Notes: generated by a model not told the origin, from the letters alone. A DNA stretch of 64,000 nt from Streptomyces sp. NBC_01439 (GCF_036227605.1 NZ_CP109487.1:3298001-3362000); one strand, 5' to 3'; positions 9,669 through 20,602 are shown, numbered from the stretch's first letter. Numbers and translations: made by a program.

Positions 9669-10156
9669 CGTGGTGGGACCCCTCTCGGCCGACGTCGGTC
9701 GGCCCATGCCCGCCGCTGTGGCGGCTTGGTTCAATCGGCGTCGCTGGTGGTGCGATTGGCACGAAAAGTGCCGGAAGTGCACGTGAAGGGCTGGTGTTTG
9801 CGAGATGGACCGGCCTTCGGTGGGGTGGAGTCTTCAACGCCCTCTCGAGCGCCCGCCAGACCCCCCGGAGATGTGATGCGCAACCGTGATCTACGCCTAC
9901 ACCTTCCGTTATCCGAACCCCGGGATCTGTTGAGCGGTGAAACACCGCCCGTTCGGCACGGAACGGACATGCCGCCCAACTACCCTTTCGGGCACGAATC
10001 TTGGGCGGACTCACCGAATGCACAGAAGGCCGCACCGATGGGGATCGGTGCGGCCTTCGAGAGGGATGCCCCCATGTCCGGACATCGCGGAACGCGTGCG
10101 CCGGGTGCGGGCGGCAGGTGCGTACCCGGGTCGGTACGTCGGCTCAGTACGCCGGG
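9669..10156. other. 488-base intergenic region upstream of the peptide ABC operon
   Basis: No convincing gene is present. It should hold the promoter of the ABC operon (leftward) and the end of the SseB gene. A small hairpin with arms GCGGTG and CACCGC lies at 9934-9948, and a perfect 15-bp terminator stem at 10025-10058. No recognisable operator or riboswitch was seen. Confidence 0.6.
10025..10058 (-). terminator. Perfect 15-bp hairpin terminator
   Basis: Arms at 10025-10039 and 10044-10058 pair without mismatch around a GGGG loop. It follows the stop of the SseB gene on the minus strand by about 100 bases, and lacks a clear U-tract, as is common in Streptomyces. Confidence 0.75.
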
Positions 10157-10897
10157 TCAGTACGCCGGCGCCTGGCCCTCGCGGTCGTAGAAGGGGCGGG
10201 TCTGCGCGCGCAGCCACATGGCGACGGGGTCGTGCTCGTCCCCGAGTGCGACCGTGCACACCGGGACGCCCTCGGGGACCACCCCGACCGACTGACGCAT
10301 CATCTCCCGTACGGATTCCAGCGCGGGCGCGGATGCGTCGTACAGGTCGAGCCCCACCGCGAGGTACGGGGAGCCGAGCGCGGGCTGCACCCACGCGCGG
10401 CGCAGCGACCGCACCGCCGGGGTGCGGTGCGCGTGCTGGGTCAGCAGCCCGTAGAACTGCGGGAGCTCGATGGCGGGCTCGGACAGGCGCAGCGGGCCCG
10501 CCGGCATCCGGTCCAGCCCGGTGGCGATCCGGCGCAGGTCCGCCCAGGGCACGCCGAGGCCACCGCCCTGGGCGTGCGGGTTGAGCCACAGGCCCCAGCG
10601 GTCCGGGTACAGCGCGCGGGCGATGTCCCGCCCGGTGACCACCTCGTAGCCCCGGTTCCAGCCGCTGGCGGCCAGCTCCTGGGGGGAGGTGACGCAGGGC
10701 GCGTAGCCGAGGCTCTCGACTTCCATACCGCCGTACTGGGCGTCCGGGGAGCCCGGCTGCCCCTGCCAGAGCAACATCCACAGCCGGCCCTCGGCGAGGG
10801 CGTGCAGGAGTGACTCGTAACTCTCGTAGCGCCCGGGAGTCACCTGGCGCATCATGTGCTCGACCTGCCCGGCCGCGGCCGTGCCTGACGCACTCAC
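10157..10897 (-). CDS. SseB family protein, copy 1
   Basis: A 246-residue cytoplasmic protein of the SseB family, named for enhanced serine sensitivity when overproduced in E. coli. Two SseB-like halves are visible: YESLLHALAEGRLWMLLWQG at the start and IELPQFYGLLTQHAHRTPAVRSLRRAW in the second half, ending in DPVAMWLRAQTRPFYDRE. The GTG at 10897 is preferred because a GAGGGG ribosome site precedes it; an in-frame GTG at 10930 would add 11 residues. A second SseB gene lies immediately upstream on the same strand. Molecular function is unknown. Confidence 0.82.
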   Translation of the reverse strand: MSASGTAAAGQVEHMMRQVTPGRYESYESLLHALAEGRLWMLLWQGQPGSPDAQYGGMEVESLGYAPCVTSPQELAASGWNRGYEVVTGRDIARALYPDRWGLWLNPHAQGGGLGVPWADLRRIATGLDRMPAGPLRLSEPAIELPQFYGLLTQHAHRTPAVRSLRRAWVQPALGSPYLAVGLDLYDASAPALESVREMMRQSVGVVPEGVPVCTVALGDEHDPVAMWLRAQTRPFYDREGQAPAY

Positions 10898-10991
10898 CCG
10901 GAACCCCTCTTCGTCCGCCCGTCGCTCCACGCGTGTCCTCCGAACCGGCAGTCGCGCGTGCGGCCAGGAGATGTAACCAGCTTAAGCGGCC

Positions 10992-11726
10992 CTACGGCAG
11001 GTAGAAGGGGCGTACGCGCTCACGAATCCAGTCCGTGACCGGGTCCTGGGCGGCGTCCAGCAGGATCAACTGCACGGGCCACGGCGGCGGGACACGGGTC
11101 AGGGCCCGTCCGAGGGCCTCCATCGGCGCGCTCTGCATTTCGGGTTCCCATCCCACCAGGCGGACACCGACGAACAGCTGGGGCTCCCCGCCCTCGATGC
11201 TGGCGAGGCAGCGGTGCGCGGCGGCGACCACCCCGGTGGCCCGGAACTCCTCGGTGGCGGCGGCCAGGAAATCCACCGGATCGTCCTGCCAGTCGGGCTC
11301 GAAGAGCCGGACCCGGCCGCCGGTGGCCGGGCCGTCGAGCGCGGTCCGGCCGCTGCGGCACAGCTCCGCGACGGCGGACGGCGGGAGCGGTGCGCCGACG
11401 GCGCCCTCGGGGTTGAGGGCGATGCCGAGCTGCGGGGGCAGACCGCGGGCGAACTCGACGGCGGGCGCCACCGCGAAGTCCATGCCGGGACCGACGCAGG
11501 CGAGGAACTGGGCCTCGGAGCTGTAGACGGGGACGTACGCCGCCCCGCCGATGTCCATGGTGGGCAGATCGAGGCCGGCCGACGCCCGGCCGCCCCCGCC
11601 CGGCAGGGGAACCCACACCTGGCTGCGTCCGAGGACCTCCAGGATCCGCCCCCCGGCGTCCGGCTGCCCGAGCGCCGCCCCGAGCACCTGCTCCAGCTCA
11701 TTCCCCGGCCAGCCGCTGCCCTGCAT
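10992..11726 (-). CDS. SseB family protein, copy 2
   Basis: A 244-residue paralogue of the next gene on the strand. The matching end DPVTDWIRERVRPFYLP against DPVAMWLRAQTRPFYDR shows the relation, though overall identity is low. The N-terminal ELEQVLGAALG and VWVPLPGG segments are typical of the SseB N-terminal domain. It lies about 95 bases upstream of copy 1. Both copies stand beside the glycine cleavage and serine genes, which may be meaningful given the serine phenotype that named the family, but no direct link is visible. Confidence 0.82.
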   Translation of the reverse strand: MQGSGWPGNELEQVLGAALGQPDAGGRILEVLGRSQVWVPLPGGGGRASAGLDLPTMDIGGAAYVPVYSSEAQFLACVGPGMDFAVAPAVEFARGLPPQLGIALNPEGAVGAPLPPSAVAELCRSGRTALDGPATGGRVRLFEPDWQDDPVDFLAAATEEFRATGVVAAAHRCLASIEGGEPQLFVGVRLVGWEPEMQSAPMEALGRALTRVPPPWPVQLILLDAAQDPVTDWIRERVRPFYLP

Positions 11727-11827
11727 CTGCCCCTGCCTCTGTCTTGATTCCCGCGCGTGTCGCCCCGCAGGGTACCGGCCCCGCGCCCCGCACCGTTGCC
11801 GGGGTCCGGGCGGATCCGAAAGATCCG

Positions 11828-11846
11828 GGGCTCCGCCCCGGACCCC
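11828..11846 (-). repeat. Dispersed intergenic repeat, partial copy B
   Basis: The GGGGTCCGGGGCGGAGCC core (minus strand) also found at 38335-38353 and, slightly changed, at 3311-3330. The flanking part of the element is absent here. It lies between the P-loop ATPase gene and SseB copy 2. Confidence 0.5.
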
Positions 11847-11870
11847 GGCCGCGGCGCCGCACCCGGCGGG

Positions 11871-12545
11871 TCAGGCGCCGAAGGCGATGCGGGTCACCGT
11901 GGCGGCGGAGGCCCGGTCCAACAGGGTCACCGAGGCACAGCCCGCGGGCGGGCGGCCCGCTTCGGCCTCGCGCAGGAGCCGGGTCACCGCGCCGCGGTGG
12001 CGCGCGAAGGCGTAGGCGGAGACCCGGCGGCCGCGCGCGGCCTGCCCCGAGAGGGCCTCCTCGGGACTGCTGTCCAGCAGGAGCAGGTGCAGCGCTCGGC
12101 CCCGGCGGCGCGCGGCGGCCGCGAGCAGACCGCGCACCCACGACTGCGTACCGCAGTCGTGGACGACCACGGAGGCTCCGGAGCGCAGGATCCGCCACAG
12201 CCCCCAGTAGTGCGCGGCGCGCACCAGCGGCCGGTACACCGCGTAGGGCAGCGGCGCGGGCATGCGGCGCTCCCAGCGCTCACGGGTGTCCTGGGAGTCC
12301 ACGGCCCCGCCCTCGCCGGCCGCCCGCTTGATCAGCGTGCTCTTGCCGCCGCCGGGAAGGCCGGACACCACGACGATGTCTCCGGCCGCGAAGCCGAGCG
12401 GGCTCGGGGCGCGCACGGCCGGTCCGCGCAGGTCGCGCACGAGGCCGAGGCCGCTGCCGGCCGCCCTCTCGCGCCCGCGCGCGCCGCGCTGCGCGGGCAC
12501 CGCCTCCACGGTTCCGGTCGTCGTCACCACTCCGAATCTCCGCAC
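11871..12545 (-). CDS. P-loop ATPase/kinase-like protein
   Basis: A 224-residue AAA-type protein with one clear motif, Walker A GLPGGGKST near residue 62. A basic N-terminal stretch rich in Arg and Gly precedes it; VVVHDCGTQSWVRGLL and LHLLLLDSSPEEAL resemble the Walker-B-like strand and lid region of small nucleoside or zeta-type kinases. The GTG at 12545 is preceded by GGGAGGCGAA. The substrate cannot be named. It could be a nucleoside or sugar kinase, or a zeta-toxin relative; no antitoxin-like partner is adjacent. Confidence 0.7.
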   Translation of the reverse strand: MRRFGVVTTTGTVEAVPAQRGARGRERAAGSGLGLVRDLRGPAVRAPSPLGFAAGDIVVVSGLPGGGKSTLIKRAAGEGGAVDSQDTRERWERRMPAPLPYAVYRPLVRAAHYWGLWRILRSGASVVVHDCGTQSWVRGLLAAAARRRGRALHLLLLDSSPEEALSGQAARGRRVSAYAFARHRGAVTRLLREAEAGRPPAGCASVTLLDRASAATVTRIAFGA

Positions 12546-12740
12546 AGTGTTCGCCTCCCCCGAATCGGGTCACCAGGACCCTTGCCCACTGAGTGTAAAG
12601 AGACGGTAATCCGGCGGCCCCGGTTCCGGTCCGACTCTTCGGAGGGCCGTACGAACTTTCGGACCCCACCGCCCGATCTCGGGCACGGCGTGCAATGATG
12701 TGCGCCATCTGGACCAACTGCATACCGGCCGCTTGAATCC

Positions 12741-12963
12741 GCGCGGGAGAGTCCCGGCACGCCGCAAGGCCGTGCGCGGGCGCCGAAGGAGCAAGAACCT
12801 CCCTTGAATCTCTCAGGCCCCGTACCGCGTGGATGAGGCAGATCTGAAAAGCGAGCTGCTGCGCAGCTCCACCCAAGGTGCAAGTCGATGAGAAGAACCG
12901 GCGATCGGGCGATCGGCGGAACTCTCGGCGAACCTCTCAGGTTCCGATGACAGATGGGGAGGA
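12741..12963 (+). ncRNA. Tandem glycine riboswitch
   Basis: Two glycine aptamers in series in the leader of gcvT. The first shows CGGGAGAG, CCGAAGGAGCAA, the CTCTCAGGC core and a GTGGATGAGGCAGA closing segment. The second shows GATGAGAAGAACCGG, AACCTCTCAGGTTCCGATGACAGATGGGGAGG. A GAGCTGCTGCGCAGCTC hairpin joins them. In this family glycine binding is known to turn on the glycine cleavage genes. The boundaries given are by eye. Confidence 0.92.
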
Positions 12964-13012
12964 ACGTCCTCGTCATGTCATGTCGATGCCCTGGGACCCG
13001 GGAGCCACACCC

Positions 13013-14128
13013 ATGAGCACTGCCCCCCGCCTGACCGCCCTCGATGCGCTGCACCGCTCGCTCGGTGCGACCATGACCGATTTCGCGGGCTGGGACATGC
13101 CGCTGCGGTACGCCAGCGAGCGCGACGAGCACAACGCCGTACGCACCAAGGCCGGTCTCTTCGACCTGTCCCACATGGGCGAGATCACGCTGACCGGCCC
13201 GGAGGCCGTCAAGGCCCTCGACTACGCCCTGGTCGGCAACATCTCCACCGTCGGCGTCGGCCGCGCCCGCTACACGCACATCTGTCAGGAGGACGGCGGG
13301 ATCGTCGACGACCTGATCGTCTACCGCCTCGGCGAGACCGAGTACATGGTCGTCGCCAACGCCTCCAACGCCCAGGTCGTCCTGGACGCCCTGACCGAGC
13401 GCGCCGCCGGCTTCGACACCGAGGTCCGCGACGACCGCGACGCGTACGCGCTGCTCGCCGTGCAGGGCCCGGAGTCCCCGGGCATCCTGGCCTCCCTGAC
13501 CGACGCCGACCTGGACGGCCTGAAGTACTACGCCGGCCTGCCGGGCACCGTCGCGGGCGTGCCCGCGCTGATCGCGCGCACCGGGTACACGGGTGAGGAC
13601 GGCTTCGAGCTGTTCGTCGCCCCCGAGCACGCCGTGGAACTGTGGCAGGCGCTCACCAAGGCGGGCGAGGGCGTCGGCCTGGTCCCGGCCGGTCTGTCCT
13701 GCCGCGACACGCTGCGCCTGGAAGCGGGCATGCCGCTGTACGGGCACGAGCTGACCACCGCCCTCACGCCGTTCGACGCGGGCCTGGGTCGGGTCGTGAA
13801 GTTCGAGAAGGAGGGCGACTTCGTCGGCCGCGCCGCGCTGGAGGCCGCCGCCGAGCGCGCCGCCACCGCTCCGCCGCGCAAGCTGGTCGGTCTGATCGCC
13901 GAGGGCCGCCGCGTCCCGCGCGCCGGTTTCCCGGTCGTCGCCGACGGTCAGGTCATCGGCGAGGTCACCTCCGGCGCCCCGTCCCCGACGCTGGGCAAGC
14001 CGATCGCCATCGCGTACGTGGACGCGGCGCACGCCGCGCCCGGAACGTCCGGCGTCGGCGTCGACATTCGCGGTACGCATGAGCCGTACGAGGTCGTGGC
14101 GCTGCCGTTCTACAAGCGGCAGAAGTAG
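13013..14128 (+). CDS. gcvT: Aminomethyltransferase, T protein of glycine cleavage system
   Basis: A 371-residue tetrahydrofolate-dependent enzyme that releases ammonia from the aminomethyl-lipoyl H protein and makes methylene-THF. Typical motifs are [42 protein letters not shown] and [12 protein letters not shown]. The ATG at 13013 gives [14 protein letters not shown], the family N-terminus, and lies just after the riboswitch; the open frame further upstream is riboswitch sequence. Followed by gcvH and glyA on the same strand. Confidence 0.96.
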   Translation: MSTAPRLTALDALHRSLGATMTDFAGWDMPLRYASERDEHNAVRTKAGLFDLSHMGEITLTGPEAVKALDYALVGNISTVGVGRARYTHICQEDGGIVDDLIVYRLGETEYMVVANASNAQVVLDALTERAAGFDTEVRDDRDAYALLAVQGPESPGILASLTDADLDGLKYYAGLPGTVAGVPALIARTGYTGEDGFELFVAPEHAVELWQALTKAGEGVGLVPAGLSCRDTLRLEAGMPLYGHELTTALTPFDAGLGRVVKFEKEGDFVGRAALEAAAERAATAPPRKLVGLIAEGRRVPRAGFPVVADGQVIGEVTSGAPSPTLGKPIAIAYVDAAHAAPGTSGVGVDIRGTHEPYEVVALPFYKRQK

Positions 14129-14229
14129 CCCCACGCACCACGTCCGCCGTCCGGGAACCCGTACGGCGCCGTCTCAGTACCCAAGACCGCAGTTCGTATC
14201 CACTCCCCCGCATCCAGGAGAATCAGGTC

Positions 14230-14613
14230 ATGAGCAACCCCCAGCAGCTGCGTTACAGCAAGGAGCACGAGTGGCTGTCGACCGCCGAGGACGGCGTCGC
14301 GACGGTCGGTATCACGGAGTTCGCGGCCAACGCGCTCGGTGACGTGGTCTACGCCCAGCTCCCCGCGGTCGGCGACACGGTGACCGCCGGCGAGACCTGT
14401 GGCGAGCTCGAGTCGACCAAGTCCGTCAGCGACCTGTACTCCCCCGTCACCGGCGAGGTCGTCGACGCCAACCAGGACGTCGTGGACGACCCGGCGCTCG
14501 TCAACACCGCCCCCTTCGAGGGTGGCTGGCTGTTCAAGGTGCGCGTCGCGGAGGAGCCGGCCGACCTGCTCTCCGCCGAGGAGTACGCCGCGCTCACCCA
14601 CTCCGACAACTGA
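14230..14613 (+). CDS. gcvH: Glycine cleavage system H protein
   Basis: A 127-residue lipoyl carrier that shuttles the aminomethyl group between P and T proteins. The lipoylated lysine lies in [15 protein letters not shown], with EHEWLS and [19 protein letters not shown] as further family marks. It sits 101 bases after gcvT and 17 bases before glyA, presumably in one operon under the glycine riboswitch. gcvP is not in the window. Confidence 0.97.
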   Translation: MSNPQQLRYSKEHEWLSTAEDGVATVGITEFAANALGDVVYAQLPAVGDTVTAGETCGELESTKSVSDLYSPVTGEVVDANQDVVDDPALVNTAPFEGGWLFKVRVAEEPADLLSAEEYAALTHSDN

Positions 14614-14630
14614 CACCCCAGGGGATCCTG

Positions 14631-15887
14631 ATGTCTGTTCTCAACACCCCGCTGCACGAGCTCGACCCGGACGTCGCCGCCGCCGTCGACGCCGAGCTCG
14701 TGCGCCAGCAGTCCACCCTGGAAATGATCGCGTCGGAGAACTTCGCTCCGGTCGCCGTCATGGAGGCCCAGGGCTCGGTCCTGACGAACAAGTACGCCGA
14801 GGGCTACCCGGGCCGCCGCTACTACGGCGGCTGCGAGCACGTCGACGTCGTCGAGCAGATCGCGATCGACCGCATCAAGGCGCTGTTCGGCGCCGAGGCC
14901 GCGAACGTCCAGCCGCACTCCGGTGCGCAGGCCAACGCCGCCGCGATGTTCGCGCTGCTGAAGCCGGGCGACACGATCATGGGCCTCAACCTGGCCCACG
15001 GCGGTCACCTGACCCACGGCATGAAGATCAACTTCTCCGGCAAGCTCTACAACGTGGTCCCGTACCACGTCGACGAGACCGGCGAGGTGGACATGGCGGA
15101 GGTCGAGCGCCTCGCCAAGGAGTCCAAGCCGCAGCTGATCGTCGCCGGCTGGTCCGCCTACCCGCGCCAGCTGGACTTCGCCGCCTTCCGCCGCATCGCG
15201 GACGAGGTCGGCGCGTACCTGATGGTCGACATGGCGCACTTCGCCGGCCTGGTCGCCGCCGGTCTGCACCCGAACCCGGTGCCGCACGCCCACGTCGTCA
15301 CCACCACCACGCACAAGACCCTCGGCGGTCCGCGCGGCGGTGTGATCCTGTCGACGCAGGAGCTGGCCAAGAAGATCAACTCCGCGGTCTTCCCGGGTCA
15401 GCAGGGCGGCCCGCTGGAGCACGTGATCGCGGCCAAGGCGGTCTCCTTCAAGGTCGCGGCCTCGCCCGAGTTCAAGGAGCGCCAGGAGCGCACCCTGGAG
15501 GGTGCGAAGATCCTCGCCGCCCGCCTGGTCCAGGACGACGTCAAGGCCGTGGGCGTGGACGTCCTCACCGGTGGCACCGACGTGCACCTGGTCCTGGTCG
15601 ACCTGCGCAACTCCGAGCTGGACGGTCAGCAGGCCGAGGACCGCCTCCACGAGGTCGGCATCACGGTCAACCGCAACGCCATCCCGAACGACCCGCGGCC
15701 GCCGATGGTCACCTCGGGTCTGCGGATCGGTACGCCGGCCCTGGCCACCCGCGGTTTCGACGCCGAGGCCTTCACCGAGGTCGCCGAGATCATCGCGCAG
15801 GCGCTGAAGCCCGCGTACGACAGCGAGGCCCTGAAGGCTCGCGTCTCCGCGCTCGCCGCGAAGTTCCCGCTGTACCCGACCCTCTAG
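14631..15887 (+). CDS. glyA: Serine hydroxymethyltransferase
   Basis: A 418-residue PLP enzyme that interconverts serine and glycine with tetrahydrofolate. The PLP lysine is K229 in [22 protein letters not shown] at 31-38, [10 protein letters not shown] and GGHLTHG are family motifs. Length is normal. It follows gcvH closely, and a perfect hairpin at 15904-15934 with a U-tract ends the operon. This gene couples the methylene-THF made by GcvT to serine synthesis. Confidence 0.97.
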   Translation: MSVLNTPLHELDPDVAAAVDAELVRQQSTLEMIASENFAPVAVMEAQGSVLTNKYAEGYPGRRYYGGCEHVDVVEQIAIDRIKALFGAEAANVQPHSGAQANAAAMFALLKPGDTIMGLNLAHGGHLTHGMKINFSGKLYNVVPYHVDETGEVDMAEVERLAKESKPQLIVAGWSAYPRQLDFAAFRRIADEVGAYLMVDMAHFAGLVAAGLHPNPVPHAHVVTTTTHKTLGGPRGGVILSTQELAKKINSAVFPGQQGGPLEHVIAAKAVSFKVAASPEFKERQERTLEGAKILAARLVQDDVKAVGVDVLTGGTDVHLVLVDLRNSELDGQQAEDRLHEVGITVNRNAIPNDPRPPMVTSGLRIGTPALATRGFDAEAFTEVAEIIAQALKPAYDSEALKARVSALAAKFPLYPTL

Positions 15888-15903
15888 GGCAACGGCTTGG
15901 GCG

Positions 15904-15934
15904 GGCCCGGCCTTGTTGCGCACAAGGCCGGGCC
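15904..15934 (+). terminator. Rho-independent terminator after glyA
   Basis: Perfect 13-bp stem with arms at 15904-15916 and 15922-15934 and a TGCGC loop, followed by TTTT. It ends the gcvT-gcvH-glyA transcript. Confidence 0.9.
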
Positions 15935-16177
15935 TTTTCCTTGGCCCGGGGCGCGGTCCTCGACGTCGGGGCCGCGAAAGACGCCGTACAGGTCGGCGTA
16001 ACCGAGCCCCTCACGAACTGACGTACGCTGATGAACCGGGCAAGGGCGCCCACGAGGTGATCTTTGCCCGCAATCCCTGCAAAGTCCGCACCCTCCGTCG
16101 GCCGCCTCGCTACGCTGCGAGAGCGACTCGACGGTCCGTTCCCCGCCACCGCGGGGATGACCCGGGAGTCCGCCAAC

Positions 16178-17560
<1,383 letters not shown>

Positions 17561-17577
17561 CGCGCACCGCGTGAGAT

Positions 17578-17609
17578 GAGAGGGGCCCGGCACGCGCCGG
17601 GCCCCTCTC
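17578..17609 (+). terminator. Perfect 14-bp hairpin terminator after sdaA
   Basis: Arms at 17578-17591 and 17596-17609 pair perfectly around an ACGC loop. It lies between convergent sdaA and the TetR gene and may serve both. Confidence 0.85.
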
Positions 17610-17614
17610 GCGTC

Positions 17615-18307
17615 TCAACGTGATCCCTGCTCCAGCAGGGTGGACAAGCCGTCCAGGAGACGTTCGAGGCCGAACGAGAAGCGTTCCTCCATGGAACGGT
17701 CGGTCAGGTCGTCGGCGAGTGCGACCAGGCTGGGGAAGGTGTCCCGGGGCAGCCGGCGCAGCTGCTCACCCACAGCCGTGGCGGCCTCGCGGCGGCTGGC
17801 GCCCATGGCCTCGGACGCAGAAATGGGCCCCTGCTCCTGGAGCACGAAGCCCTGGACGAACGCGCCGAGCAGGTAGCTGATCATGGCAGCATCGGCATCG
17901 GAGAAACCGGCCTCCCTCAGACGGCCGAGCTGGTCCTCCATCAGACGCAGCAGATGGGGTCCCGGGGCGAGCCGGCCGGCGACGACTTTGGCGGCGTCGC
18001 GCTTGCCGAGCAGATGCCGGCGGTAGCGCACGCAGTACTCGCGCAACTGCTCACGCCAGTCGCCCTCCCGTGGCGGCGCCTCGGCGTCGGCCATGAGCTC
18101 GTCGGTGAGCAGGTCGAGCAGCTCCTCCTTGTTGCGCACGTGCCAGTACAGCGAGGCCGCCTTCACCCCCAGCTCGGCGGCGACCTTGCGCATCGACAGG
18201 CCGTTGACGCCCTCGCGCTCCAGCACCCGCAGGGCCGCCCGAACGAGCGCCTGACGGGTCAGTCCCGGCTGCGACGGTCCGTCATCAGCACTGCCCTGTA
18301 CGGCCAT
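17615..18307 (-). CDS. TetR family regulator with TetR-type C-terminal domain
   Basis: A 230-residue repressor. The N-terminal HTH is ALRVLEREGVNGLSMRKVAA followed by LGVKAASLYWHVRNKEELLDLL, typical of the TetR/ActR class; the C-terminal half is a drug-binding, dimerising domain. The ATG at 18307 (MAVQGSADDG) is chosen because the HTH then starts at a normal distance; the longer open frame overlaps the operator region. It is divergent from the DHA2 exporter and probably represses both genes through the two palindromes at 18352-18405. The ligand is unknown. Confidence 0.9.
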   Translation of the reverse strand: MAVQGSADDGPSQPGLTRQALVRAALRVLEREGVNGLSMRKVAAELGVKAASLYWHVRNKEELLDLLTDELMADAEAPPREGDWREQLREYCVRYRRHLLGKRDAAKVVAGRLAPGPHLLRLMEDQLGRLREAGFSDADAAMISYLLGAFVQGFVLQEQGPISASEAMGASRREAATAVGEQLRRLPRDTFPSLVALADDLTDRSMEERFSFGLERLLDGLSTLLEQGSR

Positions 18308-18351
18308 CGGCCACCTCCGTCCACGGGCCCCGCCGGAATCCCGCTTGCCAA

Positions 18352-18405
18352 CTAACACTGTTAGAGGCAGTCTAGCCGCACCGAACAAGCGACTAACACT
18401 GTTAG
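18352..18405. promoter_or_regulatory. Two identical TetR operators
   Basis: The 13-base palindrome CTAACACTGTTAG occurs exactly twice, at 18352-18364 and 18393-18405, with 41 bases between starts (close to four helical turns). The second copy ends just before the exporter ribosome site. These are very likely the binding sites of the adjacent TetR protein. Confidence 0.88.
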
Positions 18406-18413
18406 GGAACGGG

Positions 18414-19985
18414 ATGATGAAGCCACCTGCCCGACACAAGGGGCTCGTGCTCGCCACACTGTGCGCCACGATGTTCATGGCGATGCTCGACAACGTCATC
18501 GTCAACAACGCCCTGCCCCGCATCGGGCAGGAACTGCATTCCGGCGTCAGCGGACTGCAGTGGGTGGTGGAGGGCTACAGCCTGGTCTACGCGGCCCTCC
18601 TGCTCACCGGCGGCACCCTGGGCGACCGTTACGGACGCAGGCGGGTCTTCCTCACCGGCCTGGCCGTCTTCACGGCGGGCTCCGCGGCGGCGGCACTGTC
18701 CGGCTCCACGGGCACACTGATCGCCGCCCGGATGCTCCAGGGCCTCGGCGCGGCACTCCTCACACCGGGCAGTCTGTCCATCCTGCGCCACGTCTTCACG
18801 GACGAGAAGGAGCGGGCCGGGGCCGTGGGCCTGTGGTCCGGCGTCTCCGCGCTGGGCCTGGCCGTCGGCCCCGTCCTGGGCGGGCCGATCGTAGACGCCT
18901 TCGGATGGGCGGCCGTCTTCTGGATCAACGTCCCCATCGGGGTGGCGGGGCTGCTGCTCGCGGCCCGGGTGCTACCCGAGTTCGCGACCCGCGCCAAGAG
19001 GCTGGACCTGCCGGGCCAGGCACTCTCCGCACTGGGATTCGGCGCGCTGGTGTACGCGCTCATCGAGGGGCCCACCCGCGGCTGGACCGACCCCCGGGTG
19101 CTCGCCCTCGCCTCCGTGGCGACGCTGGCCCTGCCCGCCTTCGTCGCGGTCGAGGCCCGCAGCGCCGACCCCATGCTCGACCTGCACTTCTTCCGGGACC
19201 GGGTACTCACCGGCGCTGCGGTGAGCGGCTTCATGATCAGCTTCGGCATGTTCGGAGCCGCGTTCTTCCTGCCCCTGCTCATGCAGGACGTGATGGGCTG
19301 GTCCCCGTCGGACGCGGGCCTGGCGGGCCTGCCGATGACCGCGATGATCGTCGTCGCCGCGCCGCTGTCGAGCGCGCTCACCTCACGCCACGGCCCCCGC
19401 CTCCCGTTGGTCACCGGCCTGGCCCTCTGCGCCACGGCGCTCGGCGCCCTCTCGCTCTACGGCGCGGACGCCCGCTACCCGCAGTACGTCTGGGTACTGC
19501 TCACCATGGGCCTCGGCATGGGGATGACGTTCACCCCCGTGTCCATCACGATCATGCAGCGCGTCGACCCGGCACGGGCCGGCATGGCATCCGCAACCCT
19601 CAACACGCTGCGCGAGATCGGTGGTGTCATCGGCGTCGCCGTCCTGGGCGCCGTCCTCAGCAGCCGACTCGCCACCACCCTGACCGAGTCGCTCCAGCGG
19701 CTCGGCGCGCCCGCCGAACTCGGCCGCCACCTCCAGGGCGCGGCCCCGGGCAGCACCGCCGCCCTGCCCGCCCCCGTCCACGACGCCGTGAACGCCGCCT
19801 TCATCGACGCCCTGCACCTGGCACTGCGCTGCGGCGGCGCCGCCCTGGCAGCCGCGGCGCTCCTGGTCGCGCTACTCCTGCGCCCGGACCGAAGCGCCAC
19901 CCCGTCGCCCGTCACCGGCCGACCGGCCCCGCAACCGGAAGCGGAAGCGGAAACGGAAACGGAAGCGGAAACGGCGCATCGGTAG
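18414..19985 (+). CDS. DHA2-family MFS drug exporter (EmrB/QacA type)
   Basis: A 523-residue proton-coupled efflux pump with about 14 transmembrane helices. Motifs include LDNVIVNNALPRIG in helix 1 (DHA2 motif D1), GTLGDRYGRRRVFLTG (motif A) and LGLAVGPVLGG (motif C, antiporter). The ATG at 18414 lies just after the second operator with GGGAACGGG upstream; the earlier in-frame ATG lies inside the operator region. The C-terminus is a Glu/Ala/Thr-rich tail. The adjacent TetR gene suggests induction by a toxic compound. Confidence 0.92.
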   Translation: MMKPPARHKGLVLATLCATMFMAMLDNVIVNNALPRIGQELHSGVSGLQWVVEGYSLVYAALLLTGGTLGDRYGRRRVFLTGLAVFTAGSAAAALSGSTGTLIAARMLQGLGAALLTPGSLSILRHVFTDEKERAGAVGLWSGVSALGLAVGPVLGGPIVDAFGWAAVFWINVPIGVAGLLLAARVLPEFATRAKRLDLPGQALSALGFGALVYALIEGPTRGWTDPRVLALASVATLALPAFVAVEARSADPMLDLHFFRDRVLTGAAVSGFMISFGMFGAAFFLPLLMQDVMGWSPSDAGLAGLPMTAMIVVAAPLSSALTSRHGPRLPLVTGLALCATALGALSLYGADARYPQYVWVLLTMGLGMGMTFTPVSITIMQRVDPARAGMASATLNTLREIGGVIGVAVLGAVLSSRLATTLTESLQRLGAPAELGRHLQGAAPGSTAALPAPVHDAVNAAFIDALHLALRCGGAALAAAALLVALLLRPDRSATPSPVTGRPAPQPEAEAETETEAETAHR

Positions 19986-20095
19986 CAGGAGGGGCTCCCC
20001 TCAAAGCGGGTCAACAGAACCGGAACCGCTGGATCCCCTCAGGGCGTCCCCCTCAGTGCCACTGGTCCCCGTCTCTCGAGAATCGAGGGGACGTC

Positions 20096-20602
20096 ATGAT
20101 CCACACCCGTCTCCGGCAGTTCGTGGCCCTGGCAACCGGCGCCCTGCTCGCCGCCTGCCTCTCCTTCGCCGCACCTGCCTCGGCCTCCACCACCGTCGCC
20201 ACCACCACCCGGGCCCAGACCCCGCTCGTCGTCAACGCCCGCTGGGCCGGGCACCCCACGTACGACCGCATCGTCATCGACCTCCAGGGCTCCGCCCCCG
20301 CGGTCACCGTCACTCCCGTCCCGCACCTCGTCTACGACGGGTCCGGCAAGCCCGTGCCGCTGCCCGGGAAGTACTTCCTGGAGATCCGCCTCCACCCCGC
20401 CGCAGCGCACGACGACGCGGGGCAGAGCGTCTACCACGGGCCCAAGCTGCAGAAGATCGGCCTCAGCAAGCTCAAGGGCATCGCCCTGACCGGCGACTAC
20501 GAGGGGTACGTGACCTTCGGCGCCGCCTTCGACACCCTGCCGTACTACCGCGCGTTCCCCCTGCACTCGCCGGAGCGGTTCGTCGTGGACATCGCACGCT
20601 GA
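20096..20602 (+). CDS. AMIN-like secreted protein
   Basis: A 168-residue exported protein. A signal peptide (residues 1-30, ending ASAST) precedes VNARWAGHPTYDRIVIDLQG, which resembles the AMIN-like beta-sandwich often linked to peptidoglycan binding. The ending YYRAFPLHSPERFVVDIAR is the typical last strand. The ATG at 20096 is preceded by GAGGGGACGTC. It stands alone between the exporter gene and a terminator shared with the convergent gene. Role is not known. Confidence 0.75.
   Translation: MIHTRLRQFVALATGALLAACLSFAAPASASTTVATTTRAQTPLVVNARWAGHPTYDRIVIDLQGSAPAVTVTPVPHLVYDGSGKPVPLPGKYFLEIRLHPAAAHDDAGQSVYHGPKLQKIGLSKLKGIALTGDYEGYVTFGAAFDTLPYYRAFPLHSPERFVVDIAR

Noticed and set aside
10025..10058. 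Hairpin considered as a riboswitch element
   Set aside because: A simple perfect stem with a 4-base loop; better explained as a terminator.
12524..14134. 536-codon minus-strand open frame over gcvT and the riboswitch
   Set aside because: Overlaps the riboswitch and gcvT on the opposite strand; Gly/Arg/Asp-rich shadow.
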